DNA of 64,000 bases from a virus. This document shows, piece by piece, positions 41,072 to 48,060 of the stretch (its first letter is position 1; every line of letters begins with the position of its first letter). The translations under genes were made by a program, and so were the position numbers. The notes under the pieces were generated by a model, which was not told the DNA's origin, ran no database searches, and saw only the letters and a list, made by a program, of their open reading frames with translations. The stretch spans positions 1 through 64,000 of the IMG/VR virus record IMGVR_UViG_3300046817_000863, one strand, 5' to 3'.

Positions 41072-41310
41072 ACCACCAACATTCCCGAGTACTTACGTTC
41101 TGCTACTGATTTGGGGATACGCAGCGCACGCTTAAGCCTGACGACGCCAGGCTCCCTCGCGAACATGCGGCGTATCGTGCTCTCATCGAGATTCCAGCGC
41201 TTCGCCAGTTGCTCTGCGGTGTAGTGCTCTTCGTCCAGCGTTGCGGCTGATGGGTGTATGGCCTCGCGTGTCTTAGCAGCACGAAGCAGCGATGCGACGC
41301 GGGCTGTCAT
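41068..41310 (-). CDS. Small HTH protein, excisionase/DNA-binding candidate
   Basis: The 80-residue product contains YTAEQLAKRWNLDESTIRRM followed by FAREPGVVRLKR and LRIPKSVAERK. This is the winged HTH layout of phage excisionase-type (HTH_17-like) proteins. Two genes from the integrase, it may control recombination direction. Confidence 0.65.
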   Translation of the reverse strand: MTARVASLLRAAKTREAIHPSAATLDEEHYTAEQLAKRWNLDESTIRRMFAREPGVVRLKRALRIPKSVAERKYSGMLVV

Positions 41311-41371
41311 TTATGCCCCCCTCCCCTGCCGTACATGTTTCGTGGCAAGTGCGCACCTTTCCCTTTCAGGG

Positions 41372-42400
41372 TCAGCATAGAACCTCGAATAAGGGTTGGT
41401 CGATAACCCGTACTTTCTCCGGTCTATACTTCGCCCCGGCGAATACCTCCCACGGGATATGATTTTCGTTCTGCGTTTTGTCGTATGCTCCGACTACCCA
41501 TCGCTGGAAACCAACAAGTTCAGGAGTCCGCTTGTACGGCATCGGGTAAGGACGTGCTCCAAACTCTCGGAGCTGGGCACGACGGAAGTCTCTGTCTTCG
41601 TGAGTCTCACCGGGCCAGTACCCGATGAGCATGTAAACCATGATGTGATCGGGTTTAACGCCGTACTTTACGAGCCGCTCGAGCCCTGCAAATAGCCGGT
41701 GCTCATCTTTCCGGTTGTCCCATGCGGTGTAGATCCGCTTCGTGCTCATCTTGTTGTCGCGGTAGTCGATGCTAGCGATTGCCTCGGCCGATTCGTCGGT
41801 AAGAAACCTAGCGTTGATGCCCTGAGAGAATGAGACCTTGAACCCGCCGTCTCTGATCTCTGCTATCCGGGATTGCCAGTTACTCTGACCAAAGAAATCA
41901 TTGTCGAGGAGAAGCAATTCTCGAGGGTGCGGCTCCCCTCTCCAGATTTCCGCTATGGTTTGCTCCTCTCGTACCGCGCCCTCTTTCTCAGGAACGACAC
42001 AGAACTTACAGCGGAGCCGGCATCCTCGTTGCGTGAAACCGATACTCTGACGAAACTCGGGGTAGATACTGTAATCCTGACGGGTTGTCGTAATGCCGTG
42101 ACCCTCGAGCGAGTCCGAAACACTCCACCCAGTACCGCCGACGATTGCACCTGAATACGCTCTGAGTAGCCTTTCCGCTATCGGCCGGGACTTCTCGAAG
42201 ATTACGGAGCCGTAAACACGGTCGGGTATCTCTCCCTCGAACAGTGTCCGCTCTGGCTGCCCCGTGCGACGAAAGAGAACCTCGTCTCCGCTGTCGCGGT
42301 GATGAGCCGCTATTCGCATCAGAGCAATGTTCGGGAGAGCTCCGTCGAGATGGAAGAGCATAACCCTCATAGCCGGAGCCGTGTCCTCTGTGTCGCTCAT
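41372..42400 (-). CDS. Radical SAM protein with B12-binding-like N-terminus
   Basis: The 342-residue product begins with MRVMLFHLDGALPNIALMRI, then AAHHRDSGDEV, similar to cobalamin-binding-type N-domains. SIGFTQRGCRLRCKFCVVPE carries the CxxxCxxC radical SAM cluster motif. YMLIGYWPGETHEDRDFRRA fits the later barrel. The substrate is unknown. Its start overlaps the upstream stop. It shares an operon with a cytosine methyltransferase and an ASCH protein, which raises the possibility of nucleic-acid modification. Confidence 0.8.
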   Translation of the reverse strand: MSDTEDTAPAMRVMLFHLDGALPNIALMRIAAHHRDSGDEVLFRRTGQPERTLFEGEIPDRVYGSVIFEKSRPIAERLLRAYSGAIVGGTGWSVSDSLEGHGITTTRQDYSIYPEFRQSIGFTQRGCRLRCKFCVVPEKEGAVREEQTIAEIWRGEPHPRELLLLDNDFFGQSNWQSRIAEIRDGGFKVSFSQGINARFLTDESAEAIASIDYRDNKMSTKRIYTAWDNRKDEHRLFAGLERLVKYGVKPDHIMVYMLIGYWPGETHEDRDFRRAQLREFGARPYPMPYKRTPELVGFQRWVVGAYDKTQNENHIPWEVFAGAKYRPEKVRVIDQPLFEVLC

Positions 42401-42576
42401 CGTGCTATCCCCAGAATCGCGCCCCTGCGCTTGCCGATGTATTCTCTGTAAAACAATTCAGAGCAGATGAATGTACTCCCTGCAGGCAGAATCCACGGCC
42501 TCAACAGCAGGATAATCACGTCGCCGGGTAATGGCTTTTCCCACCCCGCGAAGCACTGCCCGTCGTTCGACATCAT
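42397..42576 (-). CDS. Small hypothetical protein
   Basis: ATG 42576 overlaps the upstream TGA and gives 59 residues (MMSNDGQCFAGWEKPLPGDV...). A hydrophobic segment (VIILLLRPWILPAGSTFICS) precedes a basic tail. The ATG 57 bp further upstream lies inside the previous gene. No motif was recognised. Confidence 0.5.
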   Translation of the reverse strand: MMSNDGQCFAGWEKPLPGDVIILLLRPWILPAGSTFICSELFYREYIGKRRGAILGIAR

Positions 42577-42761
42577 GATGTAGTCCCCCCGCAATGCCTC
42601 ACGATAGAGCGAAAGAATCTGACACGATCCCACAATTCGGGGGAGGAATCACCCGCTAACGGCAACTCGATGCGGATCGTGCCTTCGTTGGTCAGGACTG
42701 CAATTTCGTACAGAAATTCAAGCATGTCCTTTCTGCTCATTCCCACGTAGTCGCCCTTCAT
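42573..42761 (-). CDS. Small hypothetical protein
   Basis: The 62-residue product (MKGDYVGMSRKDMLEFLYEI...) is helical at the start and ends FFRSIVRHCGGTTS. Both ends overlap neighbours by ATGA. No motif was recognised. Confidence 0.5.
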   Translation of the reverse strand: MKGDYVGMSRKDMLEFLYEIAVLTNEGTIRIELPLAGDSSPELWDRVRFFRSIVRHCGGTTS

Positions 42762-43051
42762 ACAGGCACCCTCTTTTCCAGGTCAGAGACTCGCTTAAAC
42801 AGATCACCTACTATCGACCTGAGATTGCCGCCCAGCTTTACCGTGTTCACCTCACCCGTTGGCTGGTACGCCATCTTGAACCCATCCTCGGATTCTTTTT
42901 CCGAAACACGATCCTTCAAGTACTTGGCAGTCTCGGCAGCGAGATGCGACAGATACTTGTCGTAGATCTCGGTACGCTCCCCTTTCTGCAGGTACTCGGC
43001 TATCTGGAGAAGAGCCTCAGCAACATCCCAGTCAGTCAGATCTTTCTTCAT
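42758..43051 (-). CDS. Small hypothetical protein
   Basis: The 97-residue product is charged and helical (MKKDLTDWDVAEALLQIAEY, AAETAKYLKDRVSEKE) and ends in a possible coil (VGDLFKRVSDLEKRV). It is overlapped by ATGA on both sides. No family was recognised. Confidence 0.5.
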   Translation of the reverse strand: MKKDLTDWDVAEALLQIAEYLQKGERTEIYDKYLSHLAAETAKYLKDRVSEKESEDGFKMAYQPTGEVNTVKLGGNLRSIVGDLFKRVSDLEKRVPV

Positions 43052-43551
43052 TCCTGCCCTTCAATTGCCGCGTTAGTGTCTCGTTGTTCCTTAATCGAAT
43101 CGGCAAGCTCCTTCAAAGACCGCTTGCCGCGCCATTCAGCTGGTAATGGGTAGCGTGCTGCCCTAAGCTCCCGCTCCATTACGAGTGCTCGCTCAGACAG
43201 TTCCGCTACCGTCTTCCTGAGTTCGGTCAGCTGGGCGTTGAAGAACATAATCTGGCTGTCGTAAGAGATCTCTCCTGACGTGTTCTGGCACTTGGCTCCT
43301 CCTGCCCTAACCTCATGCTCCAGGTCAAGCATTCGCTTTTCGAGAGAAAAATAGCGTGTGTCGTTTATCCGCTTCTCCGCATTTTTGGGAGAGAATACCT
43401 CGCTGGGTGGCTTTTCGGGAATCTCGAGCAATGTCAGAAGTTCCTCATAAGCCCAACCGCCAGGCCCGAAATAACCCTGATGACTCTTTCCGGATTCTGC
43501 TTTGAGGAAATTCAGGGTTTCATTGAGAGCGTCACGTTGAGATTTTGTCAT
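43048..43551 (-). CDS. Coiled-coil protein downstream of methyltransferase locus
   Basis: The 167-residue product has an N-terminal helix (MTKSQRDALNETLNFLKAES) and a long coiled coil (ALVMERELRAARYPLP after TELRKTVAELSER). Its ATG shares a base with the TAA of the alternative-frame ORF in the methyltransferase locus (TAATG), so that ORF, not the methyltransferase frame, is its coupled partner. Confidence 0.55.
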   Translation of the reverse strand: MTKSQRDALNETLNFLKAESGKSHQGYFGPGGWAYEELLTLLEIPEKPPSEVFSPKNAEKRINDTRYFSLEKRMLDLEHEVRAGGAKCQNTSGEISYDSQIMFFNAQLTELRKTVAELSERALVMERELRAARYPLPAEWRGKRSLKELADSIKEQRDTNAAIEGQE

Positions 43552-44900
43552 TATGCTTTCTTGCCTCCTTCAGTCACGACCTGGAATCTGTTATCGATTT
43601 GAGAGTGAATCTCAGAGCCTGATACCTGCTCTCCGAGCAAGCAGGACAAGTGCATACGCTGCCTGGAGAGGTACAACTCCGTTTCCGAGCATCCGGAGGG
43701 AATCGGTTCTCGTATCACCCAGTGAATAGGCCACCCCATCAACCATGAAACGAACGCCGGGTTCAGTCGCCGGCGCGAGGTCGGGACGGTCGGAGATGAT
43801 TGATCGCCATGCATCGACGTCTCCGGGTCCGGGAGGAAAGATACTTGCCGGATTGCATCTGTGAGAGAAGCAATCGCCAGAGGCATCCCCGCACCATTGC
43901 CGTTGTAGCGCTTCTCCTTCAAGACCGCTTGCCGCGCTTTCCGGGATGTTGCACTCTCGCCATCGTTCATGACACTTGCATCCGGAGTCGGCCAGTTCGA
44001 TTTCCGTGCTTGCTGATCTAGTCCCATCTCGTCTTTCCGCGCCCCCCCCCTGCTCCGAAACGAGTCCGTCGCTGGTGTCTGCCAGTTGCGGGCTTGGGTG
44101 TTGATGTCCATCCCCGCTTTCAAATCCGCTGCGCACAACCGAGAGCGGTCCCCTCTCTCCGGGTCCGATGCCGACGGGGTCGCCCAATTCCGCAGCACCT
44201 GACGCCCCAGCAATCCGTTCGTCTCCACGTCCGCATCCACACATGCGCCGTCTTTGTAATCCCGGCTCGTCGGTGTACCCCATTGTTCGGCTTGTTCCGC
44301 GATAGTCACTTGGCGCCCGTTCCCAATCGTGGTTCGATGGTTCCGGGGTCCACCCGATCCCGGAGCATCCGGGGTTCTCCATTGGACGGTAGGCCAGGAT
44401 GAACGCTCGTTTCCGCTGGTGCGGGGCTCCGACGTCCGATGCTCGTAAAGATACCCATTCCGCATCGAACCCGAGCCTGGCAAGTTCTCCGAGTACGATT
44501 CCTCCAGAGGGATTAGCGATAACTGCGGGGACGTTCTCAACAAAGATCCATCGTGGTTGCACCTCGCGAATGACTCGGATGTATTCAAAGAACAGTCCGC
44601 TGCGCTCTCCGCGGATGCCGGCGCGCTTCCCTGCATAGCTGAGGTCCTGACAGGGGAACCCGCCGATGATTCCATCCACACGCTTACGCCAAGGTCTGCC
44701 GTTAAAGGTTCGTATGTCGCTCCAGACAGGCGCCGGATGGATGGATCCTTCCGCCATGCGAGCCGCCAGAGTCGCGACCGCCGGAGCTTCGATCTCCACA
44801 TAGCAGACTGTTCGAGCCGTTGGGACTGCGATTCTGATAGCGAGGTCCAATCCTCCCCCACCTGAGAACAAGGAAATGATTCTGGGACTATTAGCCACAT
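43551..44900 (-). CDS. Alternative-frame protein fully overlapping the cytosine methyltransferase (W-x-T-P repeat family)
   Basis: The 449-residue ORF is +1 to the methyltransferase frame. It has five W-x-T-P units: WRTP 174, WGTP 207, WATP 239, WQTP 273 and WPTP 303, each followed by an Asp-containing segment. Near the C-terminus is LNPAFVSWLMGWPIHW (379-394). I remember similar phage proteins with 'SPxRTS', repeated WPTP and a terminal LNPxFVxWLMGxP. ATG 44900 overlaps the TGA of the upstream gene (TGATG), lies 5 nt after GGGAGG, and the TAA overlaps the next ATG (TAATG). These junctions match the rest of the operon and argue that it is translated. Biochemical function is unknown. Confidence 0.72.
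   Translation of the reverse strand: MWLIVPESFPCSQVGEDWTSLSESQSQRLEQSAMWRSKLRRSRLWRLAWRKDPSIRRLSGATYEPLTADLGVSVWMESSAGSPVRTSAMQGSAPASAESAADCSLNTSESFARCNHDGSLLRTSPQLSLIPLEESYSENLPGSGSMRNGYLYEHRTSEPRTSGNERSSWPTVQWRTPDAPGSGGPRNHRTTIGNGRQVTIAEQAEQWGTPTSRDYKDGACVDADVETNGLLGRQVLRNWATPSASDPERGDRSRLCAADLKAGMDINTQARNWQTPATDSFRSRGGARKDEMGLDQQARKSNWPTPDASVMNDGESATSRKARQAVLKEKRYNGNGAGMPLAIASLTDAIRQVSFLPDPETSMHGDQSSPTVPTSRRRLNPAFVSWLMGWPIHWVIREPIPSGCSETELYLSRQRMHLSCLLGEQVSGSEIHSQIDNRFQVVTEGGKKA
43612..44898 (-). CDS. DNA (cytosine-5) methyltransferase, GTG start inside AUGUG
   Basis: Read from GTG 44898, the 428-residue enzyme has motif I IISLFSGGGGLDLA (residues 7-20) and motif IV GGFPCQDLSYAG, with the catalytic Cys at about 83. 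Motif VI is FVENV (about 120-123), motif VIII is QRKRAFILAY (about 161), and motif X is LGNGVVPLQAAYAL near the C-terminus. The region between VIII and IX, the target-recognition part, repeats LADT/LADS/LGDP. It methylates cytosine C5, which could protect phage DNA from host restriction. The GTG lies 7 nt after GGGAGG and 2 nt after the other frame's ATG. A GTG ten codons upstream is possible but lacks the ribosome site. Confidence 0.92.
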   Translation of the reverse strand: MANSPRIISLFSGGGGLDLAIRIAVPTARTVCYVEIEAPAVATLAARMAEGSIHPAPVWSDIRTFNGRPWRKRVDGIIGGFPCQDLSYAGKRAGIRGERSGLFFEYIRVIREVQPRWIFVENVPAVIANPSGGIVLGELARLGFDAEWVSLRASDVGAPHQRKRAFILAYRPMENPGCSGIGWTPEPSNHDWERAPSDYRGTSRTMGYTDEPGLQRRRMCGCGRGDERIAGASGAAELGDPVGIGPGERGPLSVVRSGFESGDGHQHPSPQLADTSDGLVSEQGGGAERRDGTRSASTEIELADSGCKCHERWRECNIPESAASGLEGEALQRQWCGDASGDCFSHRCNPASIFPPGPGDVDAWRSIISDRPDLAPATEPGVRFMVDGVAYSLGDTRTDSLRMLGNGVVPLQAAYALVLLARRAGIRL

Positions 44901-45109
44901 CAAGACCTCCCATGGATATCGTGGTCACTCATAGCTTCCCCGCTACTGCACCCTTCCTCATCATCCTCACCACAGACCTGCAGGAAATGGTCGATCGCAT
45001 AACATTTCGGACAGCCCCAGATATTAGCCCCTTGAGGGTCAAAGGGATTGGAAGCTATCATTGGCGATTCCGTGATCTCCCCGCACTCGCTGCACTTCCA
45101 TCTGGTCAT
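44900..45109 (-). CDS. Small zinc-ribbon protein
   Basis: The 69-residue product has WKCSECGEITESPM then WGCPKCYAIDHFL, a C4 zinc ribbon. The C-terminus is acidic. The gene's last codons encode the GGGAGG ribosome site for the two overlapping ORFs that follow. Its own start overlaps the upstream stop. Confidence 0.6.
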   Translation of the reverse strand: MTRWKCSECGEITESPMIASNPFDPQGANIWGCPKCYAIDHFLQVCGEDDEEGCSSGEAMSDHDIHGRS

Positions 45110-45375
45110 TCCGCGCCCCCATCCATCGCTGCATCAATCGCGTCGCGCAGGCTCCACTGCCCCTCACACTCAGCCTCTATCCGCCACATTGGGGCATTGG
45201 TGCCCTTCACCGTATGGATGCACTCAGCCTGCATATAATCGAGGCGACCAGTATCAGCCCGTAACCGCTCAATCTCATCGCACAAGTCGGGCACCTCGTA
45301 ACTACTGGCGTCCAGCGAGTCGGATCGCTCCAGATACATCTGCTTGATTTCCGCGGCCGATCTTACGAGACTCAT
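45106..45375 (-). CDS. Small phage protein of unknown function
   Basis: The 89-residue product contains DEIERLRADTGRLDYMQAEC and ends EGQWSLRDAIDAAMDGGAE. The 'R-x-D-x-a-R-L-d-y-L' and 'l-R-e-A-I-D-a-A-m' pair is common in short hypothetical phage proteins. It is overlapped by ATGA on both sides. Confidence 0.55.
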   Translation of the reverse strand: MSLVRSAAEIKQMYLERSDSLDASSYEVPDLCDEIERLRADTGRLDYMQAECIHTVKGTNAPMWRIEAECEGQWSLRDAIDAAMDGGAE

Positions 45376-45542
45376 TTCGCTGCCACCTCTGATCGCTGCA
45401 AATACTCATCGATGACCGACTGGCGAAAGAAGATCTTGCGGCCTATGAGCACAAACCCAAGCTGGTACTTGTGCTCGTATACCCACTTTTCGCAGTGCCC
45501 CAGCTGCGGAGCAACCTGCGCGACGGTAAGCAGCGTACTCAT
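45372..45542 (-). CDS. Excisionase-like HTH protein
   Basis: ATG 45542 overlaps the upstream TGA and gives 56 residues. LLTVAQVAPQLGHCEKWVYE, then GRKIFFRQSVIDEYLQR, is the MerR/Xis-type winged HTH (HTH_17). It may bind attachment or regulatory sites. A second HTH gene of this kind lies next to the integrase. Confidence 0.65.
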   Translation of the reverse strand: MSTLLTVAQVAPQLGHCEKWVYEHKYQLGFVLIGRKIFFRQSVIDEYLQRSEVAAK

Positions 45543-45802
45543 GCGCCACCACCTAAGGCATGAGTGAGTGCCCTTAGCGCTTTCCGGCATTTCGGCTCGT
45601 GACCAAACCTGGTCTTATCCCAGCTAGACTCACACCAGCACCGTCCCCGCTCACGATGGTCTGGTGTGACGGCTATTAGCGCCTCAGTGAGTGGCCGAAT
45701 CTCTCCGTCGGCCGATTCCAGGAGATAGCCGTACCGCGTCAGTCCAGCCTCTACGCTTGCGATTCGCAGAGCGGCCGCGCTTGGTTTCTTCTGTTCGCTC
45801 AT
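45539..45802 (-). CDS. Small hypothetical protein
   Basis: ATG 45802 overlaps the upstream TGA, giving 87 residues (MSEQKKPSAAALRIASVEAG...). It carries CWCESSWDKTRFGHEPKCRK, a possible metal site. The C-terminus is Gly-rich. No family was recognised. Confidence 0.5.
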   Translation of the reverse strand: MSEQKKPSAAALRIASVEAGLTRYGYLLESADGEIRPLTEALIAVTPDHRERGRCWCESSWDKTRFGHEPKCRKALRALTHALGGGA

Positions 45803-46005
45803 GCGTCCCCCCTCAGTGCCTTTTGCGCTATCTGCCACGTCTCGGATAAGCGCACTGAGTTGCCTGCCAGCATGCGCTCCTGATGCCGCTTGACCGCCTC
45901 CAGCGCATTACGGAGACGCGCGTTTTCTTCCACCAATAGCCGTGCTGTAGTCTGCTCTGCGCGGTCTTCGTTGTCGCCCTGAAGTTTCGCGTAATTATGC
46001 GGCAT
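45799..46005 (-). CDS. Small coiled-coil protein
   Basis: The 68-residue product (MPHNYAKLQGDNEDRAEQTT...) is mainly one helix (LLVEENARLRNALEAVKRHQ), probably a short coiled coil. It starts right after the upstream stop and ends with an ATGA overlap. Function is unknown. Confidence 0.5.
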   Translation of the reverse strand: MPHNYAKLQGDNEDRAEQTTARLLVEENARLRNALEAVKRHQERMLAGNSVRLSETWQIAQKALRGDA

Positions 46006-46158
46006 CTATCGCAGCCTCCTTGCCTTCCAGTAGTCAAGGCATTTTGCCTTCATGGGGTGTTTCTTCCGATCCCACACCTTGCGTCTGACTGCGACAGGGG
46101 AGGCCCACCACGGGTTTGCGACCAGTACCGCGACCCGCCTGCTCATGTGATGGTTCAT
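46006..46158 (-). CDS. Tiny basic protein
   Basis: ATG 46158 overlaps the upstream stop, giving 50 residues with strong positive charge (VRRKVWDRKKHPMKAKCLDY). It may bind nucleic acid. The evidence is position and charge only. Confidence 0.45.
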   Translation of the reverse strand: MNHHMSRRVAVLVANPWWASPVAVRRKVWDRKKHPMKAKCLDYWKARRLR

Positions 46159-46367
46159 TTCGAAGCGCCTCCTATCTCCATAAGCTCTGCCTTCTTTGTC
46201 CAGCCCCGCCAAGTAGCTATCCCCCAGAACCTGTCAACGCCAAATCCGCCGGCGCTGACCTTGTTGCGAAAGCAAACGCTATTCCCTTCCCGGTGGCAGA
46301 CCAATCGAACCAGCTCTCCCTTTCGGAAAACATCCCCCGCCTGCGGATCGACCTTTGGATCTCTCAT
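46155..46367 (-). CDS. Small hypothetical protein
   Basis: ATG 46367 overlaps the upstream TGA and gives 70 residues (MRDPKVDPQAGDVFRKGELV...). The start 'D-P-x-x-G-D-x-(v/l)' followed by a short beta-rich body resembles small phage proteins with an SH3-like fold. No firm family. Confidence 0.5.
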   Translation of the reverse strand: MRDPKVDPQAGDVFRKGELVRLVCHREGNSVCFRNKVSAGGFGVDRFWGIATWRGWTKKAELMEIGGASK

Positions 46368-46774
46368 GCTGAAGCACCCTCCGACATCTCCTGCGGTTCC
46401 TGGTGGCTTAGCTTCCATCCCCGCAGTTCGGCATCAGCTATTGCCTCTCTGTCTCTGTCCATCGCTCTCCGCGGGTCGATATTGCACGGCAACCCGGGCC
46501 GCGGCGGTGGATTAAACCCGTCGTCCCTTATCTGCTGCCGAACGATAAGCTCACTCTTTCGAGCGGCTATTTCTTCCTCGCTCATTTGAGCTATCACCCT
46601 GCGATTCTGTGCGTAACGGAGGCGTCGCCTGCATTCCCCGGCGCACGATATCGCGTTGTTCGCGTGCGCGTCGACCTGAACAATCGGCGCTGCGCAGATA
46701 ATGCACGCCCCCGGCTGATGCCTTGCCCGAAGGTCTTCTATAGGGGGCGTATCGGCATAGGGTGAACGCCTCAT
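46364..46774 (-). CDS. Zinc-binding hypothetical protein
   Basis: The 136-residue product has GACIICAAPIVQVDAHANNA, then SCAGECRRRLRYAQNRRVI, a C-x-x-C...C-x-x-x-C arrangement typical of HNH-like or treble-clef fingers, but no HNH catalytic triad was found. A charged helix follows (MSEEEIAARKSELIVRQQIR). Confidence 0.5.
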   Translation of the reverse strand: MRRSPYADTPPIEDLRARHQPGACIICAAPIVQVDAHANNAISCAGECRRRLRYAQNRRVIAQMSEEEIAARKSELIVRQQIRDDGFNPPPRPGLPCNIDPRRAMDRDREAIADAELRGWKLSHQEPQEMSEGASA

Positions 46775-47067
46775 CGCACTGCCTCCTCGAAATCACGGCA
46801 CGTACACCGCGGGTCCATCCATTCCTCCTGCGTCGGCTTGTGCTCACAGCGACAATCGAAAAGTGTGAACCGATGCTCTAATTGCGGGTGTCCGCACCGA
46901 CATAGCGGCCCCGGTTCGGGCACGACGCTCACAATTGCATCTCCAAGGCTCCTGGAGGCTTCCGCGGTCGCAGGACACCTGACGGTGCCGCCTGATGCCA
47001 GAGAATCGCGTACGGGCAAAGCATGCGACGGCACGGGCCATTCCAGTATCCGGCCACGGTTGCTCAT
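46771..47067 (-). CDS. Cys-rich small protein
   Basis: The 98-residue product has a disordered N-terminal half and a Cys cluster near the end (CRCGHPQLEHRFTLFDCRCE...CTCRDF). This may bind zinc. It is overlapped on both sides by ATGA. Function is unknown. Confidence 0.5.
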   Translation of the reverse strand: MSNRGRILEWPVPSHALPVRDSLASGGTVRCPATAEASRSLGDAIVSVVPEPGPLCRCGHPQLEHRFTLFDCRCEHKPTQEEWMDPRCTCRDFEEAVR

Positions 47068-47681
47068 ACGACCCTCCGAAAGCTAATTACTCTGACGGGC
47101 GGGTTCTGTGCCCACGAATCAGGGCCGTTGATGTCGCGCCAGATCCTGACGAACCCGGTGCGGTACGTTTTCACGGGGCCATCCTCGGACGTGCCTGCTG
47201 TGCAAGCCTCAACGCCTTCGGCCTTCGCATCGGCTTCGCTGATGTCCTGCAGCTGCTCTACACGAACGTCAGTGATTTCGAGCGTGATGCGCGAATCCCT
47301 GCGAGACATGAAGATTGACGGCTTCCACCGGTAGTCACGGTCGAAAAAGAGATCATCGGCCCGGTAGAAGATTTCCTTGTATTCCGGGTCTATCTTCCAT
47401 TCGCGGGACCACGTCTCTTTCACCCAGAGCCGATCTCCCGGCTTGCCGTATGGACATTCCTGCAAGCAACCGACGCGCTCTGTTTCTGCGGAGTGCCACC
47501 ATACCGACCCGGGATCGGCAGCGTATGGCATGCCGTACTTCGGAATGCTGTGGTGCTCGAACCCGCGGACAGGCTTCACGCTGCGACGTGTTTTCGTCTT
47601 CCGTCCGTCCATGATCGCTTGCACCATTGCGGCGCGAAACAGGATCGGCCGTTCTCTTACCGCTACCGCTGTCGCGCTCAT
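47064..47681 (-). CDS. ASCH/PUA-like phage protein
   Basis: The 205-residue product starts with ERPILFRAAMVQAIMDGRKT then KTRRSVKP, the signature opening of ASCH-domain phage proteins. It goes on with PYGKPGDRLWVKETW and SRITLEITDVRVEQLQDISE, a PUA-like beta fold. ASCH domains bind RNA, and some remove modified bases. It sits in an operon with a cytosine methyltransferase and a radical SAM protein. Confidence 0.8.
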   Translation of the reverse strand: MSATAVAVRERPILFRAAMVQAIMDGRKTKTRRSVKPVRGFEHHSIPKYGMPYAADPGSVWWHSAETERVGCLQECPYGKPGDRLWVKETWSREWKIDPEYKEIFYRADDLFFDRDYRWKPSIFMSRRDSRITLEITDVRVEQLQDISEADAKAEGVEACTAGTSEDGPVKTYRTGFVRIWRDINGPDSWAQNPPVRVISFRRVV

Positions 47682-47851
47682 CGCTGGGACTCCAGGTCAA
47701 GCAGCTGCTGCACCGCATCGCGCAGTTCTCTGCTATACGCGCTATCCCCTGCAAACCATCGCTTCGCAGCACGTACAACCGTGCGCTCAACTTCTCTCAG
47801 CACCCGCTCCTTCGCGATGCACTCTTCAAGCCCCGGAAGATCTATTCGCAT
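47678..47851 (-). CDS. Tiny helical protein
   Basis: The 57-residue ORF (MRIDLPGLEECIAKERVLRE...) is helical and charged, ending LRDAVQQLLDLESQR. Its TGA overlaps the ASCH gene's ATG and its start overlaps the preceding gene by 10 bp. No family was recognised. Confidence 0.5.
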   Translation of the reverse strand: MRIDLPGLEECIAKERVLREVERTVVRAAKRWFAGDSAYSRELRDAVQQLLDLESQR

Positions 47852-48060
47852 TTTCTGTGTCGCCTCTCTGCATAGAATTTCTCTCTCAACTCCTCACGTA
47901 ATTCCTCGGTTGGCGATTCCTGCTTGCACCCGACCAACGCAATAATCTGCAGGTAGGCAGACTCGACTTGCTGCAAGTGGTGCAATAAAGCTTCGAAATC
48001 GCAAGGCTCGATTGACTCCCGAGTTTCCGCCTTGACCCGCAGCCGCTCGATGATGCTCAT
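47842..48060 (-). CDS. Small helical protein
   Basis: ATG 48060 overlaps the primase stop (ATGA), giving 72 residues (MSIIERLRVKAETRESIEPC...) with several helices. An earlier in-frame start would lie inside the primase gene. No motif was recognised. Confidence 0.5.
   Translation of the reverse strand: MSIIERLRVKAETRESIEPCDFEALLHHLQQVESAYLQIIALVGCKQESPTEELREELREKFYAERRHRKCE

Noticed and set aside
43551-44903. Dismissing the second frame in the methyltransferase gene as a chance shadow
   Set aside because: Considered and not accepted: repeated W-x-T-P units, the terminal LNPAFVSWLMGWP, a shared ribosome site and coupled junctions at both ends argue for a real gene.
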